A stretch of DNA of 64,000 nucleotides from Hyphomonadaceae bacterium (GCA_019747815.1 JAIEQJ010000035.1:153694-217693), one strand, 5' to 3'. Counted from the first letter of the stretch, positions 7,766 through 18,307 are shown. Translations and numbers: made by a program. Notes: generated by a model from the letters alone, not told the origin.

Positions 7766-8271
7766 TGCGGCACAGCTTCACCATCGCCGACCGAGACCAC
7801 GCGGTGTGGCTGGCGCGCGCCGGTGCCGCCTATCGCCTGCATGTCGGCGGCCGCTCCATGTCGGTATCGCTCGAGCCCGCTGCCGATGGTGCGGGCGTGT
7901 TGCAGTTCGATGGCGCGCGGCACGATGTCGTCATGGCGCGGGATGGCGATGTCACCCATCTGCACATCGATGGCGAGGCATTCGCCGTCCGCTACACCGA
8001 TCCCGTCCGCAGGCACGCCGGCAGCTCTGCCGACGCAGCCGAGGATGTTGCCCTGGCGCCCATGCCTGGCACGGTTGTCGCCGTCAATGTGCAGCCCGGC
8101 GAGCGCGTCGCAGCCGGACAGACCCTGGTCGTCATCGAGAGCATGAAGCTTGAGACCTCCATCAAGGCCTGGCGCGAGGGGTCGGTGGCGGCAGTGCACG
8201 TGGCCAAGGGCGATCCCTTCGAGCGATCGGCGCCGCTCGTCACGCTGGCCCCTGAAGCGAGGGCCCGCTGA
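7765..8271 (+). CDS. Acyl-CoA carboxylase biotin carrier subunit (BT-like domain plus BCCP)
   Basis: A 168-residue protein equal to the C-terminal third of a methylcrotonyl- or geranyl-CoA carboxylase alpha subunit. Residues 1-90 are beta-rich (HAVWLARAGAAYRLHVGG) and resemble the BT domain that contacts the beta subunit. Residues 95-165 are the biotinyl domain: APMPGTVVAV, then IESMKLE with the biotin-accepting Lys at about 128. It would be biotinylated by BirA and swing between the carboxylase and carboxyltransferase sites. It is coupled upstream by a TGATG overlap and lies two bases before the beta subunit. No strong Shine-Dalgarno is visible, consistent with coupled translation. Confidence 0.88.
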   Translation: MRHSFTIADRDHAVWLARAGAAYRLHVGGRSMSVSLEPAADGAGVLQFDGARHDVVMARDGDVTHLHIDGEAFAVRYTDPVRRHAGSSADAAEDVALAPMPGTVVAVNVQPGERVAAGQTLVVIESMKLETSIKAWREGSVAAVHVAKGDPFERSAPLVTLAPEARAR

Positions 8272-8273
8272 CC

Positions 8274-9881
8274 ATGCGCCGCATCGAAAGCCGTCTCAAC
8301 ACCCGGTCGGAAGAGTTCTGCTCGCGCGCGCAGCACAACCGGCGCCTGGCGGCAGACTTGAAGGAGCTGCAGCGCCGCACCCGCGACGAGCGGCCCCAGC
8401 GCGATGTCGACCGTCTGCGGCGGCAGAGCAAGAAGCCGGTGCGCGAGCGCATCGCGCTGCTGCTCGACCCCGGCACGCCGTTCCTGGAGCTTTCGACGCT
8501 GGCCGCCAACATGGCCTACGACGGCGAGGTGCCCGGCGCGGGCATTGTCAGCGGCATTGGCATCGTGTCGGGGCGCGAGGTCATCATCCACGCCGACGAC
8601 GCCAGCGTGAAGGGCGGCGCGTGGTATCCCCTGTCGGTCAAGAAGATCGTGCGCACCCTCGACATCGCCATCGAGAACCGGCTGCCGGTGGTGCACCTGT
8701 GCGACAGCGCCGGCGGCTTCCTGCCGGCCCAGGCCGATCTGTTCGCCGATCGCTATCTGGCCGGCCGCATCTTCCGCAACCAGGCCATTCTCTCCAAGCT
8801 CGGCGTGCCGCAGGTTGCCATCGTGCTTGGTCATTGCACGGCCGGCGGCGCCTATGTCCCCGCGCTCAGCGAGTACAGCGTCATCGTCAAGGGGACCGGG
8901 GCGATCTTTCTCGGCGGCCCGCCGCTCGTCAAGGCCGCAACCGGCGAGGAGGTGACCGTCGACGACTTGGGTGGCGCGCGGGTGCACACCAGCATCTCCG
9001 GCACCGCCGACTACCCTGCCGACAACGAGGATCATGCGATTGCCATCGCCCGCGAGATCGTGGGCCAGCTCAGGCAGGCGGAGAAGTGGCCCCTCGACTG
9101 GGCGACGCCGGAGGCACCCTACTACGATCCGAACGAGCTCTACGGCGTCATTCCGACCGACATCAAGCAGCAGTTCGACATGCGCGAGGTCATCGCGCGC
9201 ACCGTCGACGGCAGCCGCTTCCACGAATACCAGCCGGCCTATGGGGCCACGCTCATTTGCGGGTTTGCGCGCGTCTGGGGCTACAAGGTCGGCATCCTCG
9301 CCAACAACGGGGTGATCTTCAACGACAGCGCGCTCAAGGGCGCGCATTTCATGCAGCTCTGCGATCAGACCCGCGTGCCGATGCTGTTCCTGCAGAACAT
9401 CACCGGCTACATGGTGGGGCGCGAGTACGAGCACCGCGGCATCACCAAGGACGGCGCCAAGATGATCATGGCGGTGTCGGGCGCCGAGGTGCCCAAGATC
9501 ACGGTCATCTGCAACGGATCGTTCGGCGCCGGCAACTACGGCATGTCCGGCAGGGCCTTCGATCCGCGCTTTCTCTTCATGTGGCCGCAGAGCCAGATTT
9601 CGGTCATGGGCGGCGAGCAGGCTGCCAACGTGCTTGCCGACATCAAGGTGCGTCAGCTGGCGCGCTCCGGCCAGACCCTCTCGGCCGCCGAGATCGTCGG
9701 CATTCGCGAGCCGATCCAGGAGGAGTACAGGCGCTTGTCGAGCGCCTACTACTCCACCTCGCAGCTCTGGGATGACGGGATCCTGGACCCCGTCGACACC
9801 CGCAATGCGCTTGGAATGGCGATCAGCGCCACATTGAACGCGCCGATCGGCCAGCCGCACTACGGCGTCTTCAGGATGTGA
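8274..9881 (+). CDS. Acyl-CoA carboxylase carboxyltransferase (beta) subunit, methylcrotonyl/geranyl-CoA type
   Basis: A 535-residue carboxyltransferase that moves CO2 from biotin to an enoyl-CoA. Two crotonase-fold halves are visible: CDSAGGFLPAQADLF (about 142-156), GHCTAGGAYVPALSE (about 186-200) and IFLGGPPLVKAATGEEV in the first; FLQNITGYMVG and SFGAGNYGMSGRAFDPRFLF in the second. Length matches MccB and AtuC. Compared with remembered MccB sequences, the segment usually reading HFGRIFYNQ is YLAGRIFRNQ, and GSCTAGGAYVPAM is GHCTAGGAYVPAL, so the acyl pocket may be altered. Operon context (branched acyl-CoA dehydrogenase, crotonase, AtuA) supports a 3-methyl-enoyl-CoA substrate; which one is not known. 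Confidence 0.9.
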   Translation: MRRIESRLNTRSEEFCSRAQHNRRLAADLKELQRRTRDERPQRDVDRLRRQSKKPVRERIALLLDPGTPFLELSTLAANMAYDGEVPGAGIVSGIGIVSGREVIIHADDASVKGGAWYPLSVKKIVRTLDIAIENRLPVVHLCDSAGGFLPAQADLFADRYLAGRIFRNQAILSKLGVPQVAIVLGHCTAGGAYVPALSEYSVIVKGTGAIFLGGPPLVKAATGEEVTVDDLGGARVHTSISGTADYPADNEDHAIAIAREIVGQLRQAEKWPLDWATPEAPYYDPNELYGVIPTDIKQQFDMREVIARTVDGSRFHEYQPAYGATLICGFARVWGYKVGILANNGVIFNDSALKGAHFMQLCDQTRVPMLFLQNITGYMVGREYEHRGITKDGAKMIMAVSGAEVPKITVICNGSFGAGNYGMSGRAFDPRFLFMWPQSQISVMGGEQAANVLADIKVRQLARSGQTLSAAEIVGIREPIQEEYRRLSSAYYSTSQLWDDGILDPVDTRNALGMAISATLNAPIGQPHYGVFRM

Positions 9882-9896
9882 GGGGAGAGCCGCACG

Positions 9897-10724
9897 ATGC
9901 AGCGCACTGACAGCTCCGGCCCCGGCGACATCGTGCTGCGCTGCCGCGACATCGAGCGCTCGTTTGGCGGCCTCAAGGCGCTCAAGGCCGTCAACCTCGA
10001 GATCCGCAAGGGAGAGATTCTGGGGTTGGTCGGCCCGAATGGCAGCGGCAAGACGACGATGGTGAACGTCATCACCGGCTTCTATCCGCCGGAGAGGGGC
10101 ACCGTCACGCTGTTTGGCGAGAACATCACCCGCAAGAGGCCGCACGCCATCGCCGCCAGGCGTATGGCGCGCACGTTCCAGAATCTCGCCCTGTTCCGCG
10201 GCTTGAGCGTGCTCGACAACATCCTGCTCGGCCGCCACGTGCACATGCGGCCGAGCGCGATCGCCACCTTGTTCTACTGGGTGTGGGCGTTGCGCGAGGA
10301 GACGCGGCACCGCCGCGTGGTCGAGGAAATCATCGACTTCATGCAGCTGCAGGACATCCGCAACGAGCCGGTGGAGGTGGTGCCGCTCGGCCTGCAGAAG
10401 CGTGTCGAGCTTGCGCGCGCCCTGGCGGCGGAGCCGAAATTGCTGGTTCTGGACGAGCCCATGGCCGGCATGAACCAGGAGGAGAAGGAGTACATCACGC
10501 GCTTCATCCTGGATGCCCGCGACGAGCGCGATGTCTCGATCCTCCTGATCGAGCACCACATGGATGTGGTCACCGCGATCTGCGACCGCATGCAGGTTCT
10601 GAGCTACGGCGAGACCATTGCCGAAGGCAAGCCGCGCGAGGCCATTGCCGACCCGCGCGTCATCTCCGCCTACCTGGGCCAGCGCGCCGCCAAGCGCCAG
10701 GCCGGCGCGGGAGCCGCGGCATGA
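9897..10724 (+). CDS. livG: Branched-chain amino acid-type ABC transporter ATP-binding protein LivG
   Basis: A 275-residue cytoplasmic ATPase. Walker A GPNGSGKTT (about 44-52), a LivG-type FQNLALFRGLSVLDNILLG and Walker B LLVLDEPMAGMN are visible. The ABC signature is the variant PLGLQKRVELARAL rather than LSGGQ, as in LivG subtypes. It precedes an acyl-CoA ligase (ATGA overlap), LivH, LivM, LivK and LivF, forming one plus-strand operon with the carboxylase. The usual Liv substrates are amino acids, but this ligase-containing subtype more likely imports a carboxylic acid. Confidence 0.9.
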   Translation: MQRTDSSGPGDIVLRCRDIERSFGGLKALKAVNLEIRKGEILGLVGPNGSGKTTMVNVITGFYPPERGTVTLFGENITRKRPHAIAARRMARTFQNLALFRGLSVLDNILLGRHVHMRPSAIATLFYWVWALREETRHRRVVEEIIDFMQLQDIRNEPVEVVPLGLQKRVELARALAAEPKLLVLDEPMAGMNQEEKEYITRFILDARDERDVSILLIEHHMDVVTAICDRMQVLSYGETIAEGKPREAIADPRVISAYLGQRAAKRQAGAGAAA

Positions 10725-12670
10725 GCTTGCCGATCCGCCATCTCAGGAAGGCCTCCAAGTGGCCGTGCTTCGAGGACGGTCAGCCGTCGACGCTGATGGC
10801 GGCGTTGGCGCGCAATGCCGTGCAGAGCGGCCGCCGGGTGGCGGTGCGCGAGCGCGACTTCGGCATCTGGCCGGAGTTCACGTGGCAGCGCTTCTATGAG
10901 GATGTTCTGGCCGCCGCGGCCGCTTTGGAGCAGCTCGGGCTGCTGCCCGGGCAGGCCATGACGGTCATCGGCGACAATCGCTACCGGCTGTATGTCGCCT
11001 CGGTCGCCGCGACGGCGTTGCGGGCGTTTCCGGCCCCCGTGTTTCCCGACGTGCCCCCCGAGGAGCTGGCCCACTATACGAAGTATGGAACGCCGACGGT
11101 TGCCGTCGCCGAGGACCAGGAGCAGGTCGACAAGCTGCTCGAGCTGCGTGAGCGCCTGGGGCGGCCGCAGCGCATCGTCTACGACGACCCGCGCGGGCTT
11201 GCAGCCTACAAGGTCGAAGGCCTCATCTCGTTCGACACGCTGCTCGCCGACGGCCGCAAGCGGCTCATCGCCGAGCCCCAACTGGCTGGCGATCTCGTGC
11301 AGCGGAGCGGACCCGGCGACATCGCCGTGCTGCTCCACTCCTCCGGCACCACAGGCGCTCCCAAGGGCGTTCCGCTGACGCACGAGAACGTGCTGCAAGG
11401 CGTGCGCAACGCCGCCGAGGCCGGATACTTCGAGCCGCACGAGAACTGCTATGCCTACCTGCCCATGGCCTGGGTCGGCGATTTCATCTTCACGCTGACC
11501 GGCGCGCTCGCCCTGCGCTTTATCATCAACATTCCCGAGCGTCAGGAGACCGTGCTGCACGATCTGCGCGAGGTGACACCGACCATGTACCTGGCGGCAC
11601 CGCGCGCCTGGGACAACATGCTGACGCGCGTCCAGGTGGCTATCGCCGATAGCACGCCGCTGAAGCGGCGCCTGTTCAACTACTTCATGCCCCGCGCGAT
11701 CGAGATCGAGCGCCGCCGCATCGCCGGGGAGCCGGCGCGGGCAGGCGATCGCCTGCTGCGCCTGGTCGGCGAGATCGCCGTCTTTGGACCGCTGAAGGAC
11801 TATCTCGGCCTCAGTCGCGCCGCACGCGCCTACACGGGCGGCGAGGCCATCGGCGAGGATACGTTCCTGTTCTTCCGCGCCCTTGGCGTGAACCTGCGCC
11901 AGTTCTACGGCCAAACCGAGACGTCGGCGTTGACTGCGGCCCAGCTCGGCGATGACGTCAGGCTGCACACGGTCGGCAAGCCCTTACCCAACGTGGAGGT
12001 TCGCATCGACGATTCGGGTGAGATTCTCGTCCGCTCGCGGTCGGTCATCAAAGGCTACTACAACGACCCGGAGGCGTCGCGTAAGGCGCTCGCCGACGGC
12101 TGGCTGCACACTGGCGATGCCGGCTACCTGGAGCCGGACGGGCACCTCGTCGTGCTGGGCCGCGTCTCGGAGGTCGTGCGTACCGAGGCCGGCGAGCGCT
12201 ACATCCCCAACTACATCGAGAACCGCCTCAAGTTCTCGCCCTATGTGCGCAACGTGGCCATCCTCGGCGCCGGGCGCGAGACGCTCGCAGCCATCGTCTG
12301 CATCGACTACGAGGCTGTCGGCCACTGGGCCGAGGCGCACGGCATCTCCTACACCTCCTATGCCGAGCTGTCGCAGCGCAGGGAAGTCTACGATCTCGTC
12401 GCCGGCGTTCTTCGGCATGTGAACGGCTTCCTGCAGCCGCCCCTGCGCGTGCGCCGCTTTGTCAACCTCCACAAGGACTTCGACCCGGACGATGGCGAGA
12501 TCACGCGCACGCGCAAGATTCGCCGCAATGTGGTTGAGGAGCGCTACGCCGCCTTGATCGAGGCGCTCTACGGCGGCTCCTCCAGCGTCGATTTCGAAGC
12601 CACGATCACCTACGAGAGCGGTCAGACCGGCCGCATTCGCCGCACGCTTTCCCTTCAAGATGTGGACTAG
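10721..12670 (+). CDS. AMP-forming long-chain acyl-CoA ligase embedded in the liv operon
   Basis: A 649-residue ANL-superfamily ligase that would activate an acid to its CoA thioester using ATP. The P-loop SSGTTGAPKGVPLTH is near residue 206-220; YGQTETSA, and WLHTGDAGYLEPDGHLVVLGR-type adenylate and hinge motifs follow. C-terminal TRTRKIRRN holds a lysine in the region of the catalytic lysine. Length and the long insertion before YGQTE fit long-chain acyl-CoA synthetases. It overlaps LivG by ATGA and is followed by LivH, so uptake and activation are probably coordinated. It is the entry enzyme for the acyl-CoA dehydrogenase and carboxylase upstream. Confidence 0.9.
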   Translation: MSLPIRHLRKASKWPCFEDGQPSTLMAALARNAVQSGRRVAVRERDFGIWPEFTWQRFYEDVLAAAAALEQLGLLPGQAMTVIGDNRYRLYVASVAATALRAFPAPVFPDVPPEELAHYTKYGTPTVAVAEDQEQVDKLLELRERLGRPQRIVYDDPRGLAAYKVEGLISFDTLLADGRKRLIAEPQLAGDLVQRSGPGDIAVLLHSSGTTGAPKGVPLTHENVLQGVRNAAEAGYFEPHENCYAYLPMAWVGDFIFTLTGALALRFIINIPERQETVLHDLREVTPTMYLAAPRAWDNMLTRVQVAIADSTPLKRRLFNYFMPRAIEIERRRIAGEPARAGDRLLRLVGEIAVFGPLKDYLGLSRAARAYTGGEAIGEDTFLFFRALGVNLRQFYGQTETSALTAAQLGDDVRLHTVGKPLPNVEVRIDDSGEILVRSRSVIKGYYNDPEASRKALADGWLHTGDAGYLEPDGHLVVLGRVSEVVRTEAGERYIPNYIENRLKFSPYVRNVAILGAGRETLAAIVCIDYEAVGHWAEAHGISYTSYAELSQRREVYDLVAGVLRHVNGFLQPPLRVRRFVNLHKDFDPDDGEITRTRKIRRNVVEERYAALIEALYGGSSSVDFEATITYESGQTGRIRRTLSLQDVD

Positions 12671-12674
12671 CCCG

Positions 12675-13562
12675 ATGGACTTCATCCTGCTCTGCGAGCT
12701 CGCGATCAGCGGCGTCCTGGTAGGCCTCATGTACGGTCTGATCGCGCTTGGCATCGTGCTGATCTACAAGACGTCGGGCCTTGCCAACCTGGCTCAGGGC
12801 GCGCTGGCCATGGCAGGCGGCTACGCAACGGTCGCCTTCGCGACGCTGGCGGGACTGCCGATGTGGGCGGCCATCATCGCAGCCCTCGCCTTGATGTGGC
12901 TGGGCGGCATGCTGATCGAGCGCGTCATGCTGCGCCGCATGATCGGCCAGCCGGTCATCATGGTCATCATGCTCACGCTTGGTCTGGAGATCTTCCTGCG
13001 CGGCGTCGGGCCCGGCTTGTTCGGCTCGGCCGTCAAGCCCTTGGACCTTGGAATTCGGCAAGCCCCCATCATTATCGGCGATATCCTGATCAATCGCGCC
13101 TATCTCATCGGCGGGGCCATCTCGGCGCTGCTGATCATCGCCACCATCGCGCTCTTCAACTCCCAGATCGGGGTGCGGATGCGCGCGGTCTCCGACGATC
13201 AGACGGCCTCCTGGTCGGTCGGCATTCGCGTGGAGCGCATGATTGCCATTGCCTGGGGGCTGGCTGCCGCCCTGGCGACGGCAGCCGGCATCCTCTGGGG
13301 CAGCGTGCAGGGCGTCGACTGGTCGCTGTCCCTGCTGCTGATGAAGGCCCTTGCCATCTCGATTCTCGGCGGCCTCGACAGCATCGCCGGCGTCCTGCTG
13401 GCAGCCGTCGTTGTCGGCGTTGCGGAAAGCCTGGCGACCGGCATTCTCGATCCGCTGGTCGGCGGGGGCACACGCGACATCGTGGCCTCGGTCATCATTC
13501 TGATGACCCTGCTCGTGCGCCCCTACGGCCTGTTCGGGCGCGAACATATCGAGCGGGTGTGA
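12675..13562 (+). CDS. livH: Branched-chain ABC transporter permease LivH
   Basis: A 295-residue inner-membrane permease with about eight hydrophobic segments, including LMYGLIALGIVLIYKTSGLANLAQGALAM split over two helices. The family loop ISILGGLDSIAGVLLAAV near residues 232-249 marks LivH. An ATG at 12660 would overlap the ligase more deeply; 12675 matches the usual N-terminus. Only one base separates it from LivM. It forms the channel with LivM. Confidence 0.9.
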   Translation: MDFILLCELAISGVLVGLMYGLIALGIVLIYKTSGLANLAQGALAMAGGYATVAFATLAGLPMWAAIIAALALMWLGGMLIERVMLRRMIGQPVIMVIMLTLGLEIFLRGVGPGLFGSAVKPLDLGIRQAPIIIGDILINRAYLIGGAISALLIIATIALFNSQIGVRMRAVSDDQTASWSVGIRVERMIAIAWGLAAALATAAGILWGSVQGVDWSLSLLLMKALAISILGGLDSIAGVLLAAVVVGVAESLATGILDPLVGGGTRDIVASVIILMTLLVRPYGLFGREHIERV

Positions 13563-13563
13563 G

Positions 13564-14637
13564 ATGCTCTACCGTCAAGCCGGCATCCGACATCGCCGCT
13601 ATGCCGCAGAGCGCCAGCTCTGGCCGCTCACCTTCGATCGCGTTCTGGTCGGCGGTGTCGTGCTGTTTCTCCTCGCCGCACCCTTCACGCTCGATCGGCT
13701 GTATCTCGGCAGCTATCTGCTGCCCTGGCTGCTGTGGTCGAGCGCGGCGCTCGGGCTCAATCTGCTGATGGGCGGGGCAGGCCAGATTCATCTCGGCTAC
13801 GGCGCCGTCATGGCAATCGGCGCCTACACCTCGGTGCACCTCGTGCGCAGCGGCATACCCTTCGAGCTGGCCCTGGTCTTGGCCGGTATGACGAGCGCAG
13901 CCCTGGGCATTGTCTTCGGTGCTGCCGCGCTTCGCGTCAAAGGCCTCTATCTCGCCATGTCCACGCTGGCGATGCAGTACATCATCGATTTCACGATCAG
14001 CCATGTTCCGGGCATCAGCGGCGGCACGCAGGCCTCCCTCCAGGTGCCCCGCGTCACGCTGCTCGGCATGCCCGTAACGGGCGAGGTGACGCCCTACTAT
14101 GTGGCGCTCGGCCTCTGCGCCGTCATCACCCTGTTCATGCTCAATGTCGGGCGCACGAGCTTCGGGCGCGCGCTGGCGGCGATCCGGGAGAAGGACTATG
14201 CCGCCGAGATCATCGGCGTCGGCACGTTCAAGTACAAGCTGCTGGCCTTCTGGGTCTCTTCGTTCATCGGCGGGGTCGTGGGCGCCGTGCTCGCCGTCTG
14301 CTACCTGCGCATCGTCACGCCCGACCAGTTCCACCTCGATCTTTCGATCCAGCTCGTCGCCATGGTGATCGTCGGTGGGCTCGGCAGCGTGCTCGGCTCG
14401 TTCTTCGGCGCGGCGCTGATCCTGTTCGCGCCCATCTTCTTCAACAACGCCATCGGCACGCTGGCCACCCAGTTCGGGCTTGGCATCTCGACGGACCTGC
14501 GCTCGCACATCCCGCTGATGCTCTATGGCGCCCTGATCATCCTGTTCCTGCTGGTCGAGCCCCTGGGGCTCGCCAAAATATACGACAACGTGAGGAAATA
14601 CTTCCTGGTCTGGCCCTTCCGCCATGTCCGGAAGTAG
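13564..14637 (+). CDS. livM: Branched-chain ABC transporter permease LivM
   Basis: A 357-residue inner-membrane permease with a longer N-terminal arm than LivH and about nine hydrophobic stretches. The LivM motif SFGRALAAIREKDYAAEIIGV, the cytoplasmic loop that contacts the ATPases, lies around residues 199-219. VIVGGLGSVLGSFFGA follows. It starts one base after the LivH stop. With LivH it builds the membrane channel served by LivG and LivF. Confidence 0.9.
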   Translation: MLYRQAGIRHRRYAAERQLWPLTFDRVLVGGVVLFLLAAPFTLDRLYLGSYLLPWLLWSSAALGLNLLMGGAGQIHLGYGAVMAIGAYTSVHLVRSGIPFELALVLAGMTSAALGIVFGAAALRVKGLYLAMSTLAMQYIIDFTISHVPGISGGTQASLQVPRVTLLGMPVTGEVTPYYVALGLCAVITLFMLNVGRTSFGRALAAIREKDYAAEIIGVGTFKYKLLAFWVSSFIGGVVGAVLAVCYLRIVTPDQFHLDLSIQLVAMVIVGGLGSVLGSFFGAALILFAPIFFNNAIGTLATQFGLGISTDLRSHIPLMLYGALIILFLLVEPLGLAKIYDNVRKYFLVWPFRHVRK

Positions 14638-14695
14638 TTCGAAACCGACCTGGCTGGGCAGGATCGAGCCGGGCGCAACAACGAGGAAAAGCTCA

Positions 14696-15948
14696 ATGCA
14701 GATCGATCGGCGCACGCTCCTGGCAGGTGGCTCGGCCCTGGTTCTCGGACAGCTCCCGCTGCCGGCCTTCGCCCAGGAAAAGCTCATAAAGTTCGGCGCC
14801 CCGCAGGACTTCACCAAGGTCTATACATTCGTCACGGCCGAGTACAGCCAGGGCCAGCGCGACTACATCACGCTGTTCAACGAGCGCGGAGGCATCAACG
14901 GCTTCAAGGTTCATCTCGACGTGATCGATCACGGCAACGATCTGCCGCGCGCGATCGAGGCCTTCGAGCGCTACAAGCGCGAAGGCTACGTGCTGGTCGA
15001 TCCTCTCTCCACTCCCATGGCCCGCGGTTTGGTCACGCGGGCGCTGGAGGACAAGATCAACATGGTGACGACGCTGTCCGGACGCAGCGATGCCGCCGAC
15101 GGCACCGTCTTCCCCTACGTGATGCCGCTGTCGCCCAACTACTGGAGCCAGGCCGCGCTCATCATCGACTTCTTCCTGAAGCAGGACAAGAACCTGAAGG
15201 GCAAGAAGATCGTGCTTGTGCATATCGACACGCCGTTCGGGCGCGAGCCGATTCCGATCTTCCAGGCACTCTCCCAGAGGCTCGGCTACGAGTTCCAGAC
15301 ATTTCCCTACGCGCCTCCCGGCAATGATCAGTCGGCGATCTGGCCGCAGGTGCGCCGGGCGAGGCCCGACTGGGTGATCTTCTGGGGCGCCGGCGTGGGC
15401 CAGACGGTGGCCCTGAGCGAGGCCATTCGCAACGGCCTGCCGCTGGACCGCCTGTCCTCGAGCGTCTGGCTCTCCGAATCCGACATGGCCGTCGTCGGCA
15501 AGGATGCAACGAAGGGGGTCCTCAAGTTCGAGGCGGCCGCCGGTGGCCGTGAGCCCAAGGTCATCCAGGACATCCTCAAGGAGGTCGTCGCCAAGGGGAA
15601 GGGTGCGGGGCCCGAAGGCAAGGTCGGCACCAGCTACTACAATATCGGCGTGATGATGGGCGCCATCCAGATCGAGGGCCTGCGCAAGGCTTTCGAGAAG
15701 GCCCCCAACGGCCCCTACACCGGGCCCTGGCTCAATGAGGGCCTCCGCTCCATTGCCAACTTCACGGCCGAAGGCCTGCTGCCGCCCATCACCACCACCA
15801 AGGAGGACCATCAGGGCGGCGGCCGCGGCCGGATCGTGCGCTGGGATGGCGCCAAGTTCGTCCCGCAGTCGGATTGGGGCGCAGCCTACCAGGACGTGGT
15901 CTGGGGCGAGATCCGCAAGTACTCCGAGGAGTTCAAGAAGAGCGGCAA

Positions 15949-15952
<4 letters not shown>
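14696..15952 (+). CDS. livK: Periplasmic substrate-binding protein LivK-type
   Basis: A 418-residue type 1 periplasmic binding protein. The N-terminus MQIDRRTLLAGGSALVLG carries a twin-arginine-like signal, with cleavage probably after AFA-Q near residue 26. The start at 14696 is supported by GAGGA upstream; the open frame begins earlier inside the LivM end. The body has the two-lobe fold of LivK, with GQRDYITLFNERGGINGF and a C-terminal ARG/LYS-rich end. It overlaps LivF by ATGA. Its ligand is presumably the acid activated by the ligase. Confidence 0.88.
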
Positions 15953-16752
<800 letters not shown>

Positions 16753-16980
16753 GGGCTGCTCGAGGCAGCAATGGGCCGTCTCCGCGCATGCAGCCGGCGG
16801 ACAGGCCTGCGTCCATCACCGCAGAATTCGCAGGTGCGCTGCCGCGCAAATGAGCGCCGCTGACCGCTCTTCGAAGCCGCGTCGCGCAGCATCGGCGATC
16901 CGATAGCCACGTCACGCCGGCCGAGTGCGCACCCGACCTCGCCAACGCCGGTTGCGGCACCATTTGACCTCAACAGCTCT

Positions 16981-17508
16981 CTAGAGCGCGCGAAGCAAAG
17001 TCTTCATCGCCTCTTGAACTTCGAAGCTGATCGCGACGTCGAACGGGGGATTGGTCTCGGCGGCGAAGTGGTCGACGACAGTCTGAAGGATGGCGCCCGG
17101 ATTGACCTCTCCTGGTTGTCGTCGGCCGTAGCGGCGCTCGAGCCAGTCGGCGAGGATGGCTTGCTCTATCTGCTCGGCTTCGATCTCGGTTGTCTTGATG
17201 CGGGCGCGCAGAGCTTGCGTGGCAGCGGAAGGCGCTGGCGCAAACCCATCTTTCAAGCGCCGCCGAATGCGGCGCAACGGCAGGACGATGTCGCCCCGCC
17301 ATGCGGCGACAGTGGCATCGATATCGCGCACGTCGGCCGGGCTGAGCGCGATGCCGCGCTCCGCAGCCGCAAACAGGGCGAACAGGAGCACGTTGCTGTC
17401 GACGCCCACGCGATCCTGCAGCAGCAGGCATGCATCGGATACGCCGGCCTTGGCGTAAAATCCAAGTGCAAACGACCAATGGGGACCTTCCATGGGGTGG
17501 GTTGCCAT
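16981..17508 (-). CDS. TIGR02444 family protein, unknown function
   Basis: A 175-residue mostly helical protein of the TIGR02444 type. The family pattern is visible: WSFALGFYAKAGVSDACLLLQDRVGVD split over the first 45 residues, then NVLLFALFAAAERG, WRGDIVLPLRRIRRRLKDG. Function is unknown in this family. The ATG at 17508 is chosen over one at 17541 by similarity of the N-terminus; AAGGG lies upstream. It is a lone housekeeping-like gene between two catabolic blocks, 79 bases beyond UbiX and in the same direction. Confidence 0.75.
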   Translation of the reverse strand: MATHPMEGPHWSFALGFYAKAGVSDACLLLQDRVGVDSNVLLFALFAAAERGIALSPADVRDIDATVAAWRGDIVLPLRRIRRRLKDGFAPAPSAATQALRARIKTTEIEAEQIEQAILADWLERRYGRRQPGEVNPGAILQTVVDHFAAETNPPFDVAISFEVQEAMKTLLRAL

Positions 17509-17587
17509 ATCTTCACACCCTTGACGTAGCCCTGCATTCACCGTTCAGCGCGATGCGCCTGGCCTATCGATCTCGGCAGCGGCGCCG

Positions 17588-18166
17588 TCAGGGGGCCTCA
17601 CCCCAGCGGTGCACGAGGTCGCTTTCGATTCCGAACAGATCAAGGGCGCGGCCAACGCTGTGATTGACGATGGCATCGATGGATTGCGGGCGCGCGTAGA
17701 ATGCTGGCACCGGCGGCATGACGATTGCGCCCATCTCGGTGACCTGCGCCATGTTGCGCAGATGCCCGAGGTGGAGCGGGGTTTCGCGCACCATGAGCAC
17801 CAGGCGTCGGCGCTCCTTCAGCACAACATCGGCCGCCCGCGTGAGCAAGTTGGACGTCACGCCGCTGGCGACCTCGGAAAGGCTGCGGATCGAGCACGGC
17901 GCAACGACCATGCCCATGGTCTGGTAGGAACCGCTTGAGATGGACGCTCCGATATCCTCAATGCGATGCACGACATCCGCAATGGCGTGAATGTCGGCCA
18001 CCTTCAGCGACATTTCATGGGCGAGGGTGATCTGCGCCGCCTTCGTCATGACAAGATGCGTCTCAACGTCCGTCGGACGTAGAGCCTCCAGCACGCGGAC
18101 GCCGTAGATGATGCCGGATGCGCCGCTGATGCCGACGATCAGTCGTCTGGGGGGCTTGGAGCTCAT
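17588..18166 (-). CDS. ubiX: Flavin prenyltransferase UbiX
   Basis: A 192-residue UbiX-type enzyme that prenylates FMN to make the cofactor of UbiD decarboxylases. The FMN site [14 protein letters not shown] lies at residues 9-22, [14 protein letters not shown] in the middle, and [13 protein letters not shown] is the family signature near residue 120. Length fits. Two starts are possible: GTG at 18205 and ATG at 18166; the ATG matches the family N-terminus. The UbiD partner is at 23010-24410, in the same minus-strand series with TctABC and an amidohydrolase between them, so this UbiX probably serves that decarboxylase. Confidence 0.9.
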   Translation of the reverse strand: MSSKPPRRLIVGISGASGIIYGVRVLEALRPTDVETHLVMTKAAQITLAHEMSLKVADIHAIADVVHRIEDIGASISSGSYQTMGMVVAPCSIRSLSEVASGVTSNLLTRAADVVLKERRRLVLMVRETPLHLGHLRNMAQVTEMGAIVMPPVPAFYARPQSIDAIVNHSVGRALDLFGIESDLVHRWGEAP

Positions 18167-18307
18167 CACTTCACGACATTTGGTTTGTGCGCCGCCCTGC
18201 GTCACGGTGGAGAGGACGGGCGGCCGGATAGGGCCCGTGTCGGGGGCCGTCGTCCAGCCGGGAACACCTTGCCGCCAGGGGCGCGGTGGCCGGTTGCAAC
18301 GATGGCA

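Noticed and set aside
16753..16980. Possible terminator after LivF
   Set aside because: The GCTGC-TCGAG-GCAGC stem is short, lacks a T run and has weak pairing.
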